A stretch of 64,000 nucleotides of DNA from CBDFKJ01 sp965248805. GTDB lineage: Bacteria; Pseudomonadota; Alphaproteobacteria; UBA6615. The translations under genes and the position numbers were made by a program. Below the pieces are notes generated by a model. The model was given only the letters and a program-made list of their open reading frames with translations. It had not been told where the DNA came from and did no database searches. The DNA lies in NCBI GenBank assembly GCA_965248805.1, contig CBDFKJ010000003.1, positions 1-64,000 on the forward strand, read 5' to 3'. Positions 49,695 through 58,575 of the stretch are shown piece by piece. Positions within the stretch are counted from its first letter, which is position 1. Every line of letters starts with the position of its first letter.

Positions 49695-50985
49695 GGACGC
49701 CTCTATTTACCTCGCCAATTTTGCCTTGTTGTGATTCTCTGCGGCGGTTCGATTCGAGGGGGGTATTGATGAGGCAGACTGGCCTGTTCGGCTTACCGGA
49801 TCATTTGCGCAAGCTTTCGGCGACTGGCGATCCGTTGGAGGTGCTGGCGAAGGTTGTCGATTTCGAGATTTTCCGCGCACCGCTTGAGGCGGCGCTGGGC
49901 TATTCGGACGGATCGAAAGGCGGCCGCCCGGCCTACGATGCGGTGGCGATGTTCAAGGTTCTGGTCCTGGCCGCACGGCACACGGTGAGCGACGAGCGGA
50001 TGGAGTTTCTGATCCGCGACCGCTTGAGTTGGCTTCGCTTCCTGGGCTTCGATCTCGGAGCGCCGACGCCGGACCGGAACACCATCTGGACCTTTCGCGA
50101 GCGTCTGGTCCGGGCCGGGGCGATGGATGAGCTGTTTGCCGCCTTCGATGGCGAGCTGCGCCGGTGCGGCTATCTGGCGATGGGCGGGCAGATCGTCGAT
50201 GCGACCCTGGTATCGGCGCCCAAGCAGCGCCACCGCGATGACGAGAAGCGGGCGATCAAGGCGGGCAAGAGCGCGGCCGAGATCTGGCCCGATCAGCCGG
50301 CCAAGGCGGCGCAGAAGGACACAGACGCGCGGTGGACGGTGAAGACCGGAAGGCGCAAGAACCCCGCCGGGGCGCAACGGCGCGTGCCCGACATCGCGAT
50401 CCCGGTGTTCGGCTACAAGAATCATGTCGTCATCGATCGGGCCTACGGCTTCATCCGCGGCTCGGCGGTGACCGATGCCGCCCGCCATGACGGCAAGATG
50501 TTGCGTCATCTCGTCACCGGCGACAATCTGGCCGCCGGCGTGTGGGCTGACAGCGCCTATCGCTCGAAGGCCAACGAGGCGTGGCTGGCCGGCAAGGGTC
50601 GGATCTCCCACATCCACCGCAAGAAGCCGCCGGGCCGGGCCATGCCCAAGGCGACCGCCCGGGCCAATGCCCGCAAGTCAGCGGTCCGTGCACGCGTCGA
50701 GCATGTCTTCGCCCAGCAGAAGGATCGCATGAGCCTGTTCGTCCGGACCATCGGGCTCAAGCGGGCCGAGACCAAGATAGGCCTCGCCAACCTCGCCTAT
50801 AATTTCCAGCGTCTGATCTTCCATGAGCGCAGGGCCGCCATGGCATGAGTCCGCCCGTATGACCAAAAAACACCCCGCTGAGAACGAAACCGCGGACGAA
50901 TAACGCCGTCAAATCCACCCGCCGCACGGATCGGCCAACAGGACACCCTTATCCGCGCCAAATCGGCCGGTTGTTAGAGGTCTCC
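49695..50985 (+). mobile_element. IS5-family element, copy A (1291 bp)
   Basis: Flanked by a perfect 4-bp duplication GGTT (49691-49694 and 50986-50989). The ends are imperfect inverted repeats: GGACGCCTCTATTTACC left and GGAGACCTCTAACAACC right. Same element as copies B and C, which fixes the boundaries. Confidence 0.9.
49769..50848 (+). CDS. IS5-family transposase (copy A)
   Basis: A 359-residue DDE enzyme. Start region RQTGLFGLPDHLRKLSATGD; KGGRPAYDAVAMFKVLVLAAR; LIRDRLSWLRFLGFDLGAPT. The first catalytic Asp is in IVDATLVSAPKQR, the second in GVWADSAYRSKANE, the Glu in ARVEHVFAQQKDRM. ATG at 49769 follows GAGGGGGG. No interruption is seen. It differs from copies B and C at a scattering of residues, so it arrived separately. 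Confidence 0.9.
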   Translation: MRQTGLFGLPDHLRKLSATGDPLEVLAKVVDFEIFRAPLEAALGYSDGSKGGRPAYDAVAMFKVLVLAARHTVSDERMEFLIRDRLSWLRFLGFDLGAPTPDRNTIWTFRERLVRAGAMDELFAAFDGELRRCGYLAMGGQIVDATLVSAPKQRHRDDEKRAIKAGKSAAEIWPDQPAKAAQKDTDARWTVKTGRRKNPAGAQRRVPDIAIPVFGYKNHVVIDRAYGFIRGSAVTDAARHDGKMLRHLVTGDNLAAGVWADSAYRSKANEAWLAGKGRISHIHRKKPPGRAMPKATARANARKSAVRARVEHVFAQQKDRMSLFVRTIGLKRAETKIGLANLAYNFQRLIFHERRAAMA

Positions 50986-51031
50986 GGTTGTTTTGTTTTC
51001 TCATCCACAGCGGGTTTCGATCGAGGATCCG

Positions 51032-51360
51032 TTAAAAGCCCGTTGAAGAAGACTGAGTTGATGAAGCATCGGGCGTGATAACAATGGCGGCGGCGAGACC
51101 CGGCGCCGGGGCGTTGTTGAGGACGAGGATGACGATCAGCGATTGCTCCTGTCGCAAGACAAGCAGCAGGACCGCCAAGCCCTTGGCCGCAGCCTCTCGC
51201 GGGGTCTCGGCGCCGATCAACTGGCGCAATAGGACGCCCAGGTTGTGTCCGGCGACGTGGATCAGATAGCGCTTGCCGACGTTCTCGCGCCCGCGCAGCC
51301 AAGTGCGGCGCATGCCGCCGCGATCGAGGACCTGGGCGAAGCCCCACTCGACCACTTCGG
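51032..51360 (-). mobile_element. IS1182-like transposase C-terminal fragment
   Basis: The frame reads VLDRGGMRRTWLRGRENVGKRY, LIHVAGHNLGVLLRQLIGAETPREAAAKG, the usual end of IS1182-type transposases. The last 60 bases (51037-51095) recur in inverted orientation at 59148-59203, with two mismatches. The upstream part of the gene is missing. Confidence 0.65.
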
Positions 51361-51494
51361 CGCGGAAGTGTCAACGGCGGCGTAAAATGTACCGGCGCGG
51401 CGGCGCAACAATGATGGAGTGGACGCCTCCTCCCGACGGCATCACGATGTGCCAAGGTTGTGGTGTGATCAACCCCCTGAAGGAGGAGGCATCC

Positions 51495-51664
51495 ATGGAA
51501 GAGGTTAGTATCATCGGGATCGATCTGGCGAAGCGCAGCTTTCAGCTTCACGGTGCTCGGGCGGACAGTTCGGCTGCGTTCCGCAGGAAGGTGAGCCGGG
51601 AGAGGCTGCTGTATTTTCTCGGCGCGTTGCCGCGCTGGGTGGTGGCGATGGAGGCCTGTTCCGC
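51495..51664 (+). mobile_element. IS110-family transposase, N-terminal fragment
   Basis: Starts EEVSIIGIDLAKRSFQLHGA, then AFRRKVSRERLLYFLGALPRW, VVAMEACSA, the DEDD-transposase beginning with catalytic Asp in GIDLAK. GAAGGAGGAGG precedes the ATG. It breaks off after MEACSA and joins IS21 sequence. Confidence 0.8.
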
Positions 51665-51669
51665 GCTCT

Positions 51670-51787
51670 CACCTAGGCCAATCTCCCCATCCTCGACGAT
51701 TGGGGACCCGACCGCTTCAGCGCCGATCAGCGACGCGACCTCATGGAAATCGTTGAGGACCGATACCAAAACGCCGCCATCCTGATC
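51670..51787 (+). mobile_element. IS21-family IstB helper, fragment
   Basis: The frame reads ANLPILDDWGPDRFSADQRR, then DLMEIVEDRYQNAAILI: the Walker B region (ILDDWG) and following helix of IstB-type ATPases. About 38 codons remain, wedged between the IS110 fragment and a truncated phage gene. Confidence 0.75.
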
Positions 51788-51792
51788 TGCCG

Positions 51793-51908
51793 AGCACCTG
51801 CGACCAGCGGGCGGCGACATGTTCGAACAGGTCCTCGGGCTCGCCGTACTCGTCGCGCCGTTTCTCGACGACGGCGGCGGCGTGGCGGAGCAGCATGGCG
51901 CCGTTCAT
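51793..51908 (-). pseudogene. DUF6378-like phage protein, 5' fragment
   Basis: From ATG 51908 (overlapping the RuvC-like gene stop): NGAMLLRHAAAVVEKRRDEYGEP, then DLFEHVAARWSQVLG, after which IS21 sequence begins. The motif HAAxVVxxRRxxYGxP...RW is what I recall for DUF6378. The rest of the gene was removed at the IS junction. Confidence 0.6.
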
Positions 51909-52516
51909 GGCGCACCCGCCCGACTTTCGATCGCCCACAGCAGCAGCGCGATGGCGTCGGCCTCGTTGTCGTCGGCGGGCGCGAAGCCGCGCGCGCGGAC
52001 CGCCGCGATCACCGCCGCCTTCGGCGCGTTGCCCTTGCCGGTGACGTGACGCTTGATGGTGCCCACCGGCACGCCCTGATAGGGGATGCCGTGGTGCTCG
52101 CACCAGGCGCTGACCTGCGCCAGGAAACCGCCGCAGATCTGGCCGGCACTGGTGCCGGCATGACGGCGGACGTCCTCGAGATAGACCGCGTCGATGTTGC
52201 CGGCCGCGTTCTTGACCTCGGTGAGCCAGGCCTTGAAGCGCAGAAAGCGCATCCCGCCTCCGGAGAACCGGTCGGGCCGGAACGACACCGTGCCGCTGGT
52301 GATGGCGCCGTATTCGTCGCGGAGCGCCCAGCCGGTCGCCGTGCCGAGATCGAGCGCGAGGACGGAGCCAAGATTGGACACGCCGGCATCGTTGGCGGCC
52401 GGCACCGGCGGTTCGGAAACCGGGCAGGCGACACCGGCATTGCCGCCGTGCCGTGCCGCCGGAAGCACGGCGCGGTTCTCAAGCGGCGAATTCTTGGGCA
52501 GAGTTACGTGAGCCAT
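51905..52516 (-). CDS. second RuvC-fold resolvase-like phage protein
   Basis: A 203-residue protein. After a 48-residue flexible start, the RNase-H fold begins: SVLALDLGTATGWALRDEYG (Asp), DAVYLEDVRRHAGTSAGQI (Glu), GTIKRHVTGKGNAPKAAVIAAV, PADDNEADAIALLLW (Asp pair). It is related to, but clearly distinct from, the copy at 22008-22529, in line with two different phages having contributed to the window. Confidence 0.8.
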   Translation of the reverse strand: MAHVTLPKNSPLENRAVLPAARHGGNAGVACPVSEPPVPAANDAGVSNLGSVLALDLGTATGWALRDEYGAITSGTVSFRPDRFSGGGMRFLRFKAWLTEVKNAAGNIDAVYLEDVRRHAGTSAGQICGGFLAQVSAWCEHHGIPYQGVPVGTIKRHVTGKGNAPKAAVIAAVRARGFAPADDNEADAIALLLWAIESRAGAP

Positions 52517-52591
52517 GATGGTCTCCTTGATCGGGGTTGTCGTGGTCAGGGTGGCGGCGGGGAACTGCCAGGAACGCCGCCGCCACCCGCT

Positions 52592-53149
52592 CTAGAACGG
52601 GAGCTCGTCTCCCTTCTCCCAGTCGATGGCGGGCTTGGCGATGCGCTGGACCGATGCGCCGGGAAAGACGCGTTTGACCTCGATCACGGTCTCGCCCAGG
52701 GCCTCGATCAGGATCGCGATCTCGTCCAGGGTGAACACGCGGCACTCGCGGCAGACGTGATGCGCCTCGGCCTCGGTGCGGGTGATCGAGACCACCTCGC
52801 CCGAGCCGGGCAGCACGCATTCCCAGACCTCGGGCGAGAGCGGAGTGTGGCCGTCCTCGGTGGCCGCGTGATCGAGCGCGGCCCAGGCCCGCTTCATGCC
52901 CTCGGCCTGGGCCCGGACACAGCGTTCCCGATTGGTCTCGATGGCGGCGTCGAGCTTGTCCTTCTGGGCGCCGAGCTTCGCTCTCAGGAGATCGCTCACC
53001 AGCAGGCGCAGCCGGCCGACGCCCCATTTGCGCTCCATCTCGTGGGCGGCGCGGTCGAGGATGGCGCAGATCACGTAGTCCGAAGGCGCCATCGGATCGC
53101 GCGCGGGATCGACCGCGGCGACGGGCGAGCGAGATCGCGCCCGGGTCAT
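52592..53149 (-). CDS. phage early hypothetical protein
   Basis: A 185-residue protein, mainly helical in the first half (AAHEMERKWGVGRLRLLVSDLL, KLDAAIETNRERCVRAQAEG), with a CRECRVFTLDEIAILIEALG segment and the end DWEKGDELPF. I recall this ending from alphaproteobacterial phage genomes but know no function. It precedes the RuvC-like gene in the same direction. Confidence 0.6.
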   Translation of the reverse strand: MTRARSRSPVAAVDPARDPMAPSDYVICAILDRAAHEMERKWGVGRLRLLVSDLLRAKLGAQKDKLDAAIETNRERCVRAQAEGMKRAWAALDHAATEDGHTPLSPEVWECVLPGSGEVVSITRTEAEAHHVCRECRVFTLDEIAILIEALGETVIEVKRVFPGASVQRIAKPAIDWEKGDELPF

Positions 53150-53261
53150 GGCCGAGCCTCGTCGCAGGGAAGTTCCGATGTGCCGGTGCCGGGGGACCCC
53201 AAGGGTGGGGGGCGCGGGCTTGTGTGCCGCGCCCCACCCACCCCTTTAGGGGTGGCACATG

Positions 53262-53379
53262 TGAAACACTGGCACACCCAAGGAATCCGGGCGTGTGTCA
53301 CGGTGTGTTTCAAATTCTCATGAAACATTGGCACACGCTTGGAATCCCTTGTGTTTCACCGAAACACAGGCGTGAAACA
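53262..53379. repeat. TGAAACA iteron cluster
   Basis: Five exact copies: TGAAACA at 53262, 53321 and 53373, and inverted TGTTTCA at 53306 and 53352, plus a near copy GAAACAC at 53361. Two of them begin a longer direct repeat TGAAACA(C/T)TGGCACAC...GGAATCC (53262-53288 and 53321-53347). It lies in the 250-bp upstream region of the phage gene block. Confidence 0.75.
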
Positions 53380-53550
53380 CGGGATCATGGTTGGCGGTCA
53401 TAGGGTGTCCTCGTCGGCGAATTCAGGCGGTTGAGCTGCGATGTCGGCGCTCAATGCCGGCACCGCGAAGCGCTTGAGCTTGAGCGTGATCGGCTTGCGG
53501 CGCTCGTCGCAGGTGAAGCCCTGCGACGAGCCGTTCTTGACGATGCAGAT

Positions 53551-54840
53551 GGAGACCTCCAACAACCGGGGGATTTGACGAAGATTTTGGTGTGCTGTCC
53601 GACTTTCGCTGAGATCGGCGGTGTTGACGTCCGCAACCATCCGCCGTTTCGTTCTCGGCGGAGGGTTTTGGCGCTATTCAGGCGGACTCATACCATGGCG
53701 GCCCTGCGCTCATGGAAGATCAGACGCTGGAAATTGTAAGCCAGGTTGGCGAGGCCGATCTTGGCCTCCGCCCGCTTGAGCCCGATGGTACGGATGAAAA
53801 GGCCCATGCGATCCTTCTGCTGGGCGAAGACGTGCTCCACATGCGCACGGACCGCTGACTTGCGGGCATTGGCCTGGGCGGTCGCCTTGGGCATGGCCCG
53901 GCCCGGCGGCTTCTTGCGGTGGATGTGGGAGACCCGACCCTTGCCGGCCAGCCACGCCTCGTTGGCCTTCGAGCGATAGGCGCTGTCAGCCCACACGCCG
54001 GCGGCCAGATTGTCGCCGGTGACGAGCTGACGCAACATCTTGCCGTCATGGCGGGCGGCATCGGTCACAGCCGAGCTGCGGATGAAGCCGTAGGCCCGAT
54101 CGATGACGACATGATTCTTGTAGCCGAACACCGGGATCGCGATGTCGGGCATGCGCCGTTGCGACCCGGCGGGGTTCTTGCACCGCCCGGTCTTCACCGT
54201 CCACCGCGCATCCGTGTCCTTCTGCGCCGCCTTGGCTGGCTGATCGGGCCAGACCTCGGACGCGCTCTTGCCCGCCTTGATCGCCCGCTTCTCGTCATCG
54301 CTGTGGCGCTGCTTGGGCGCCGATACCAACGTCGCATCGACGATCTGCCCGCCCATCGCCAGATAGCCGCACCGGCGCAATTCGCCATCGAAGGCGGCAA
54401 ACAGCTTATCCATCGCCCCGGCCCGGACCAGACGCTCGCGAAAGGTCCATATGGTGTTGCGGTCCGGCGTCGGCGCTCCGAGATCGAAGCCTAGGAAGCG
54501 AAGCCAGCTCAAGCGATCGCGGATCAGAAACTCCATCCGCTCGTCACTCACCGTGTGCCGCGCGGCCAGGATCAGAACCTTGAGCATCGCCACCGCATCG
54601 TAGGCCGGGCGGCCACCTTTCGATCCGTCCGAATAGCCCAGCGCCGCCTCAAGCGGCGCGCGGAAAATCTTGAAGTCGACGACCTTTGCCAGCACCTCCA
54701 ACGGATCACCCGTCGCCGAAAGCTTTCGAAGATGATCCGGTAAGCCGAACAGACCAGCCTGCCTCATCAATACCTCCTCAAACCGAACCGCCGTAGAGAA
54801 TCACAACGAGGCAAAATTCACGAGGTAAATGGAGGCGTCC
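53551..54840 (-). mobile_element. IS5-family element, copy B (1290 bp)
   Basis: A 4-bp duplication AGAT (53547-53550 and 54841-54844) flanks ends GGAGACCTCCAACAACC and GGACGCCTCCATTTACC (the latter reverse-complemented). The noncoding 135 bp between the transposase stop and the left end is clearly more diverged from copies A and C than the transposase gene is. Confidence 0.9.
53688..54767 (-). CDS. IS5-family transposase (copy B)
   Basis: 359 residues from ATG 54767, with the DDE residues as in copy A (IVDATLVSAPKQR, GVWADSAYRSKANE, AHVEHVFAQQKDRM). Nearly identical to copy C (differences such as Cys for Arg in VKTGRCKNPAG, and Val for Ala at the end). Intact. Confidence 0.9.
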   Translation of the reverse strand: MRQAGLFGLPDHLRKLSATGDPLEVLAKVVDFKIFRAPLEAALGYSDGSKGGRPAYDAVAMLKVLILAARHTVSDERMEFLIRDRLSWLRFLGFDLGAPTPDRNTIWTFRERLVRAGAMDKLFAAFDGELRRCGYLAMGGQIVDATLVSAPKQRHSDDEKRAIKAGKSASEVWPDQPAKAAQKDTDARWTVKTGRCKNPAGSQRRMPDIAIPVFGYKNHVVIDRAYGFIRSSAVTDAARHDGKMLRQLVTGDNLAAGVWADSAYRSKANEAWLAGKGRVSHIHRKKPPGRAMPKATAQANARKSAVRAHVEHVFAQQKDRMGLFIRTIGLKRAEAKIGLANLAYNFQRLIFHERRAAMV

Positions 54841-54989
54841 AGATGTTGCTTCGGCAGGCCGCGAGGATGGCGCGCCGAAGGGTCTGGTTGACCCGTTGAT
54901 TGCGTCTCGAGTCGGGTTGACGGTATTTGGCGAAACGGTCGTCGCCACCCCAGGCCAGCAGCCTGGCCGCCGACTCGATCATGGGATCC

Positions 54990-55341
54990 GCCGCCGGTGC
55001 GGCCGTTGGTGCGGCCCCTGACGCGGTTCTCTGACCAAGATGGTCTCGTCGTTACGGACGGGCTTCCATCATACCGGGCTGCGATCACTGTGATCGGCAA
55101 TGCGGCCGCCCGGACCTCCGGTCGTTGGCTCAACAACCTGGCAGAAAATTCACATCAACCCTTTCGGCGACGAGAATGCCCAATGGCAAAATTCAAGAGT
55201 GAAAGGACGCTGCAGAATTTTGCCGCATTCCACGCTTCAGTTCACAACCACTTCAACCACCAACGCCATATCAACCGCCGCAACATCTTCAAACAAGACC
55301 GAGCAGCCGCCCTGGCCGAGTGGCGTCAACTCGCAGCTTGA
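54990..55341 (+). mobile_element. IS6-family transposase, C-terminal fragment
   Basis: The frame reads GLVVTDGLPSYRAAITVIG (second catalytic Asp), RWLNNLAENSHQPFRRRECPM (Glu region), FHASVHNHFNHQRHINRRNIF, AALAEWRQLAA and stop. This is the complementary part to the fragment at 49437-49592, in opposite orientation. Confidence 0.8.
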
Positions 55342-55655
55342 GGGCGTTCGATTGTAGGTTCTACAAATCCTGTCCAGCTAGTCTGACAATGCCCGCACCG
55401 CGTCCGTCAACTCTCGTCGAGATAGCCCGGTCCGTATGACGCTTTCCAAATTCCGTTAGTTGCGAAGGTCACGACCTTGTTCACTGCCGTTTCGAGACGA
55501 GCGCTGGGATGTTTTTTGTGCGCTACGAGCAATTCATTGGCGTATCGCTGTGTGATTGCTTGGGCGCCTTCAACACCGAGGAATTGCGACACGATCGAGA
55601 TATGAACCGCTCCGGGTTTGGCGGAGGCTCCAACTCTTGAGAAAGTGGAGCCATT

Positions 55656-55982
55656 ATGAGCAAGACAAGGAACAGGTTTTCTTCTGAGGTTCGCGCCCGT
55701 GCGGTGCGGATGGTTGTGGATCACGAGGGCGAACACGCCTCGCGTTGGGCGGCTGTTTCCTCGATAGCTGGGAAGATCGGCTGCACGGCGCAGACACTCA
55801 ATGAGTGGGTGAAGAGGTTCGAGCGCGATAGCGGCGTGCGCGCCGGCGTCCCCAGCGAGGTCGCCGAGCGGCTGAAAGCCCTGGAGCGGGAGAACCGCGA
55901 CCTCCGGCAGGTCAACGAGATCCTGCGCAAGGCGAGCGCCTATTTTGCCCAGGCGGAGCTCGACCGCCGGTTCAAGCCATGA
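55656..55982 (+). CDS. IS3 OrfA, helix-turn-helix and leucine zipper protein
   Basis: 108 residues: RNRFSSEVRARAVRMVVDHEG, SIAGKIGCTAQTLNEWVKRFE (helix-turn-helix), then a heptad-repeat LKALERENRDLRQVNEIL. It binds the element's ends. It overlaps orfB by 4 bases (ATGA) rather than through the longer overlap with slippery A-run of many IS3 members. Confidence 0.9.
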   Translation: MSKTRNRFSSEVRARAVRMVVDHEGEHASRWAAVSSIAGKIGCTAQTLNEWVKRFERDSGVRAGVPSEVAERLKALERENRDLRQVNEILRKASAYFAQAELDRRFKP

Positions 55983-56884
55983 TCGCGTTCATCGGCGATC
56001 ACCGCGAGGCGCACGGGGTCGAGCCGATCTGCAAGGTGCTGCCGATCGCCCCGTCGACCTACTACGACCATGTGGCCAGGCGGCGCGATCCGGCCAGGCT
56101 GTCGGCACGGGCGAAACGGGATATGGCTCTCAAGGTCGAGGTCCGACGCGTCTTCAAAGAGAACTTCCGTGTCTACGGCGTTCGCAAGGTGTGGCGACAA
56201 TTGCAGCGGGAAGGCTTCGATGTCGCTCGCTGCACTGTTGAGCGGCTGATGCGGGAGATGGGCTTGCAAGGGGTGATCCGCGGCAAGCCGATCCGCACGA
56301 CAGTCAGCGACCAGGCCGCGCCTTGCCCGCTCGACAAGGTCAATCGCCAGTTCCACGCTCCGGCACCGAACAGGCTGTGGGTCTCGGACTTTACCTACGT
56401 GGCCACTTGGGCTGGCTTCGTCTATGTCGCCTTTGTCATCGACGCCTATGCCCGCCGCATCGTCGGCTGGCGGGTGAGCCGGACAGCCCATGCCGGCTTT
56501 GTTCTCGATGCCCTGGAACAAGCGCTTCATGCGCGGCGACCCGTCCATCGCGGTGGGCTGATCCATCACAGCGATAGAGGGAGCCAATATGTCTCGATCA
56601 AATATACCGAGCACCTGGCGGAAGCGGGCATCGAACCCTCGGTGGGCAGCGTCGGCGACTCTTATGACAATGCTCTGGCCGAGACCATCAATGGTCTTTA
56701 CAAAGCCGAGGTCATTCACCGGCGCGGGCCGTGGCGCTCATTCGAGGCCGGCGAGCTCGCTACTCTGGAATGGGTGGATTGGTTCAACAACCGGCGGCTC
56801 CTGGAGCCCATCGGAAACATCCCGCCGGCCGAAGCCGAGGAACGCCACTACGCCATGCTGAAGCAGTCAGACATGGCGGCGTGA
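55979..56884 (+). CDS. IS3 OrfB, DDE integrase domain
   Basis: 301 residues. An HTH_21-like part with VYGVRKVWRQLQREGFDVARC is followed by the rve integrase core: LWVSDFTYVATWAGFVYVAFV (Asp), LIHHSDRGSQYVSIKYTEHL (Asp), SVGDSYDNALAETINGLYKAE (Glu). Complete, ending near FNNRRLLEPIGNIPPAEAEE. Confidence 0.95.
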   Translation: MIAFIGDHREAHGVEPICKVLPIAPSTYYDHVARRRDPARLSARAKRDMALKVEVRRVFKENFRVYGVRKVWRQLQREGFDVARCTVERLMREMGLQGVIRGKPIRTTVSDQAAPCPLDKVNRQFHAPAPNRLWVSDFTYVATWAGFVYVAFVIDAYARRIVGWRVSRTAHAGFVLDALEQALHARRPVHRGGLIHHSDRGSQYVSIKYTEHLAEAGIEPSVGSVGDSYDNALAETINGLYKAEVIHRRGPWRSFEAGELATLEWVDWFNNRRLLEPIGNIPPAEAEERHYAMLKQSDMAA

Positions 56885-57252
56885 CTCAAACAAAATGGCC
56901 TCCGCCAAACCCGGAGCGGTTCAATATGCCCTTCAGAGAGCGTCACTATGGGATATGAATCAGCCTCGCCCCCGACGCGAATCAGCACGCGTAGTGCATC
57001 TATCGCTTCATTGAGCAGCGCCTCCGCATCGTTCCAGTTCGGCGACATAGAGGCGATGATCATCAGATGTTGGGCATAGGCGTGGTCGATTTGAGGCGAG
57101 CTGTACGCCTCGCGTGCCGTCTTGGGCTCTTCGCCCCATCAGCGGAACAAGGCTCGGCCAAACCGCGATTTCGGACCTCACGTGGCCCGCAACCACTCGC
57201 GCGCGCTCTGGCGAGGATTGCGGGGGCTTCGGAAGGAGGGGTTTCGGCAGGT

Positions 57253-58542
57253 GGAGACCTCTAACAACCGGCCGATTTGGCGCGGATAAGGGTGTCCTGT
57301 TGGCCGATCCGTGCGGCGGGTGGATTTGACGGCGTTATTCGTCCGCGGTTTCGTTCTCAGCGGGGTGTTTTTTGGTCATACGGGCGGACTCATGCCATGG
57401 CGGCCCTGCGCTCATGGAAGATCAGACGCTGGAAATTGTAAGCCAGGTTGGCGAGGCCGATCTTGGCCTCCGCCCGCTTGAGCCCGATGGTACGGATGAA
57501 AAGGCCCATGCGATCCTTCTGCTGGGCGAAGACGTGCTCCACATGCGCACGGACCGCTGACTTGCGGGCATTGGCCTGGGCGGTCGCCTTGGGCATGGCC
57601 CGGCCCGGCGGCTTCTTGCGGTGGATGTGGGAGACCCGACCCTTGCCGGCCAGCCACGCCTCGTTGGCCTTCGAGCGATAGGCGCTGTCAGCCCACACGC
57701 CGGCGGCCAGATTGTCGCCGGTGACGAGCTGACGCAACATCTTGCCGTCATGGCGGGCGGCATCGGTCACAGCCGAGCTGCGGATGAAGCCGTAGGCCCG
57801 ATCGATGACGACATGATTCTTGTAGCCGAACACCGGGATCGCGATGTCGGGCATGCGCCGTTGCGACCCGGCGGGGTTCTTGCGCCGCCCGGTCTTCACC
57901 GTCCACCGCGCATCCGTGTCCTTCTGCGCCGCCTTGGCTGGCTGATCGGGCCAGACCTCGGACGCGCTCTTGCCCGCCTTGATCGCCCGCTTCTCGTCAT
58001 CGCTGTGGCGCTGCTTGGGCGCCGATACCAACGTCGCATCGACGATCTGCCCGCCCATCGCCAGATGGCCGCACCGGCGCAATTCGCCATCGAAGGCGGC
58101 AAACAGCTTATCCATCGCCCCGGCCCGGACCAGACGCTCGCGAAAGGTCCATATGGTGTTGCGGTCCGGCGTCGGCGCTCCGAGATCGAAGCCTAGGAAG
58201 CGAAGCCAGCTCAAGCGATCGCGGATCAGAAACTCCATCCGCTCGTCACTCACCGTGTGCCGCGCGGCCAGGATCAGAACCTTGAGCATCGCCACCGCAT
58301 CGTAGGCCGGGCGGCCACCTTTCGATCCGTCCGAATAGCCCAGCGCCGCCTCAAGCGGCGCGCGGAAAATCTTGAAGTCGACGACCTTTGCCAGCACCTC
58401 CAACGGATCACCCGTCGCCGAAAGCTTTCGAAGATGATCCGGTAAGCCGAACAGACCAGCCTGCCTCATCAATACCTCCTCAAACCGAACCGCCGTAGAG
58501 AATCACAACGAGGCAAAATTCACGAGGTAAATGGAGGCGTCC
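57253..58542 (-). mobile_element. IS5-family element, copy C (1290 bp)
   Basis: A 4-bp duplication AGGT (57249-57252 and 58543-58546) surrounds the same ends as copies A and B. The noncoding end segment is shared with copy A almost unchanged, whereas the transposase is closer to copy B, so the three copies have mosaic histories. Confidence 0.9.
57390..58469 (-). CDS. IS5-family transposase (copy C)
   Basis: 359 residues, ATG 58469, with the same DDE motifs as copies A and B. It differs from copy B at only a few codons (for example His for Tyr in LRRCGHLAMGG). Intact. Confidence 0.9.
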   Translation of the reverse strand: MRQAGLFGLPDHLRKLSATGDPLEVLAKVVDFKIFRAPLEAALGYSDGSKGGRPAYDAVAMLKVLILAARHTVSDERMEFLIRDRLSWLRFLGFDLGAPTPDRNTIWTFRERLVRAGAMDKLFAAFDGELRRCGHLAMGGQIVDATLVSAPKQRHSDDEKRAIKAGKSASEVWPDQPAKAAQKDTDARWTVKTGRRKNPAGSQRRMPDIAIPVFGYKNHVVIDRAYGFIRSSAVTDAARHDGKMLRQLVTGDNLAAGVWADSAYRSKANEAWLAGKGRVSHIHRKKPPGRAMPKATAQANARKSAVRAHVEHVFAQQKDRMGLFIRTIGLKRAEAKIGLANLAYNFQRLIFHERRAAMA

Positions 58543-58575
58543 AGGTCTTTGTCATGCGCTCCGTCGAAGAAGTTG

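Larger units (their letters stand above)
53398..54982 (-). pseudogene. phage-like gene split by IS5-family copy B
   Basis: Removing 53551-54840 and one AGAT duplication joins two frames exactly: IESAARLLAWGGDDRFAKYR, RRNQRVNQTLRRAILAACRSN (54982-54841), then ICIVKNGSSQGFTCDERRKP, ITLKLKRFAVPALSADIA and the stop (53550-53398). The intact protein would be about 98 residues. I do not recognise the family. The precise rejoining shows that the gene was whole before this insertion. Confidence 0.65.
55603..56923 (+). mobile_element. IS3-family element (1321 bp)
   Basis: Ends are long inverted repeats beginning TGAACCGCTCCGGGTTTGGC, with a 3-bp duplication ATA on both sides (55600-55602 and 56924-56926), the IS3 norm. 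Both open frames are intact, so the element may be active. Confidence 0.9.
55407..57063 (-). pseudogene. gene of unknown function split by the IS3 element
   Basis: Removing 55603-56923 and one ATA duplication restores a single frame: IIASMSPNWNDAEALLNEAI, RVGGEADSYPIVTLSEGH (to 56924), then ISIVSQFLGVEGAQAITQRY, ANELLVAHKKHPSARLETAV, FATNGIWKASYGPGYLDES. The frame is open upstream of the ATG at 57063 for about 26 codons to an in-frame TGA, so the true start may be earlier. The family is not recognised. Confidence 0.65.
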
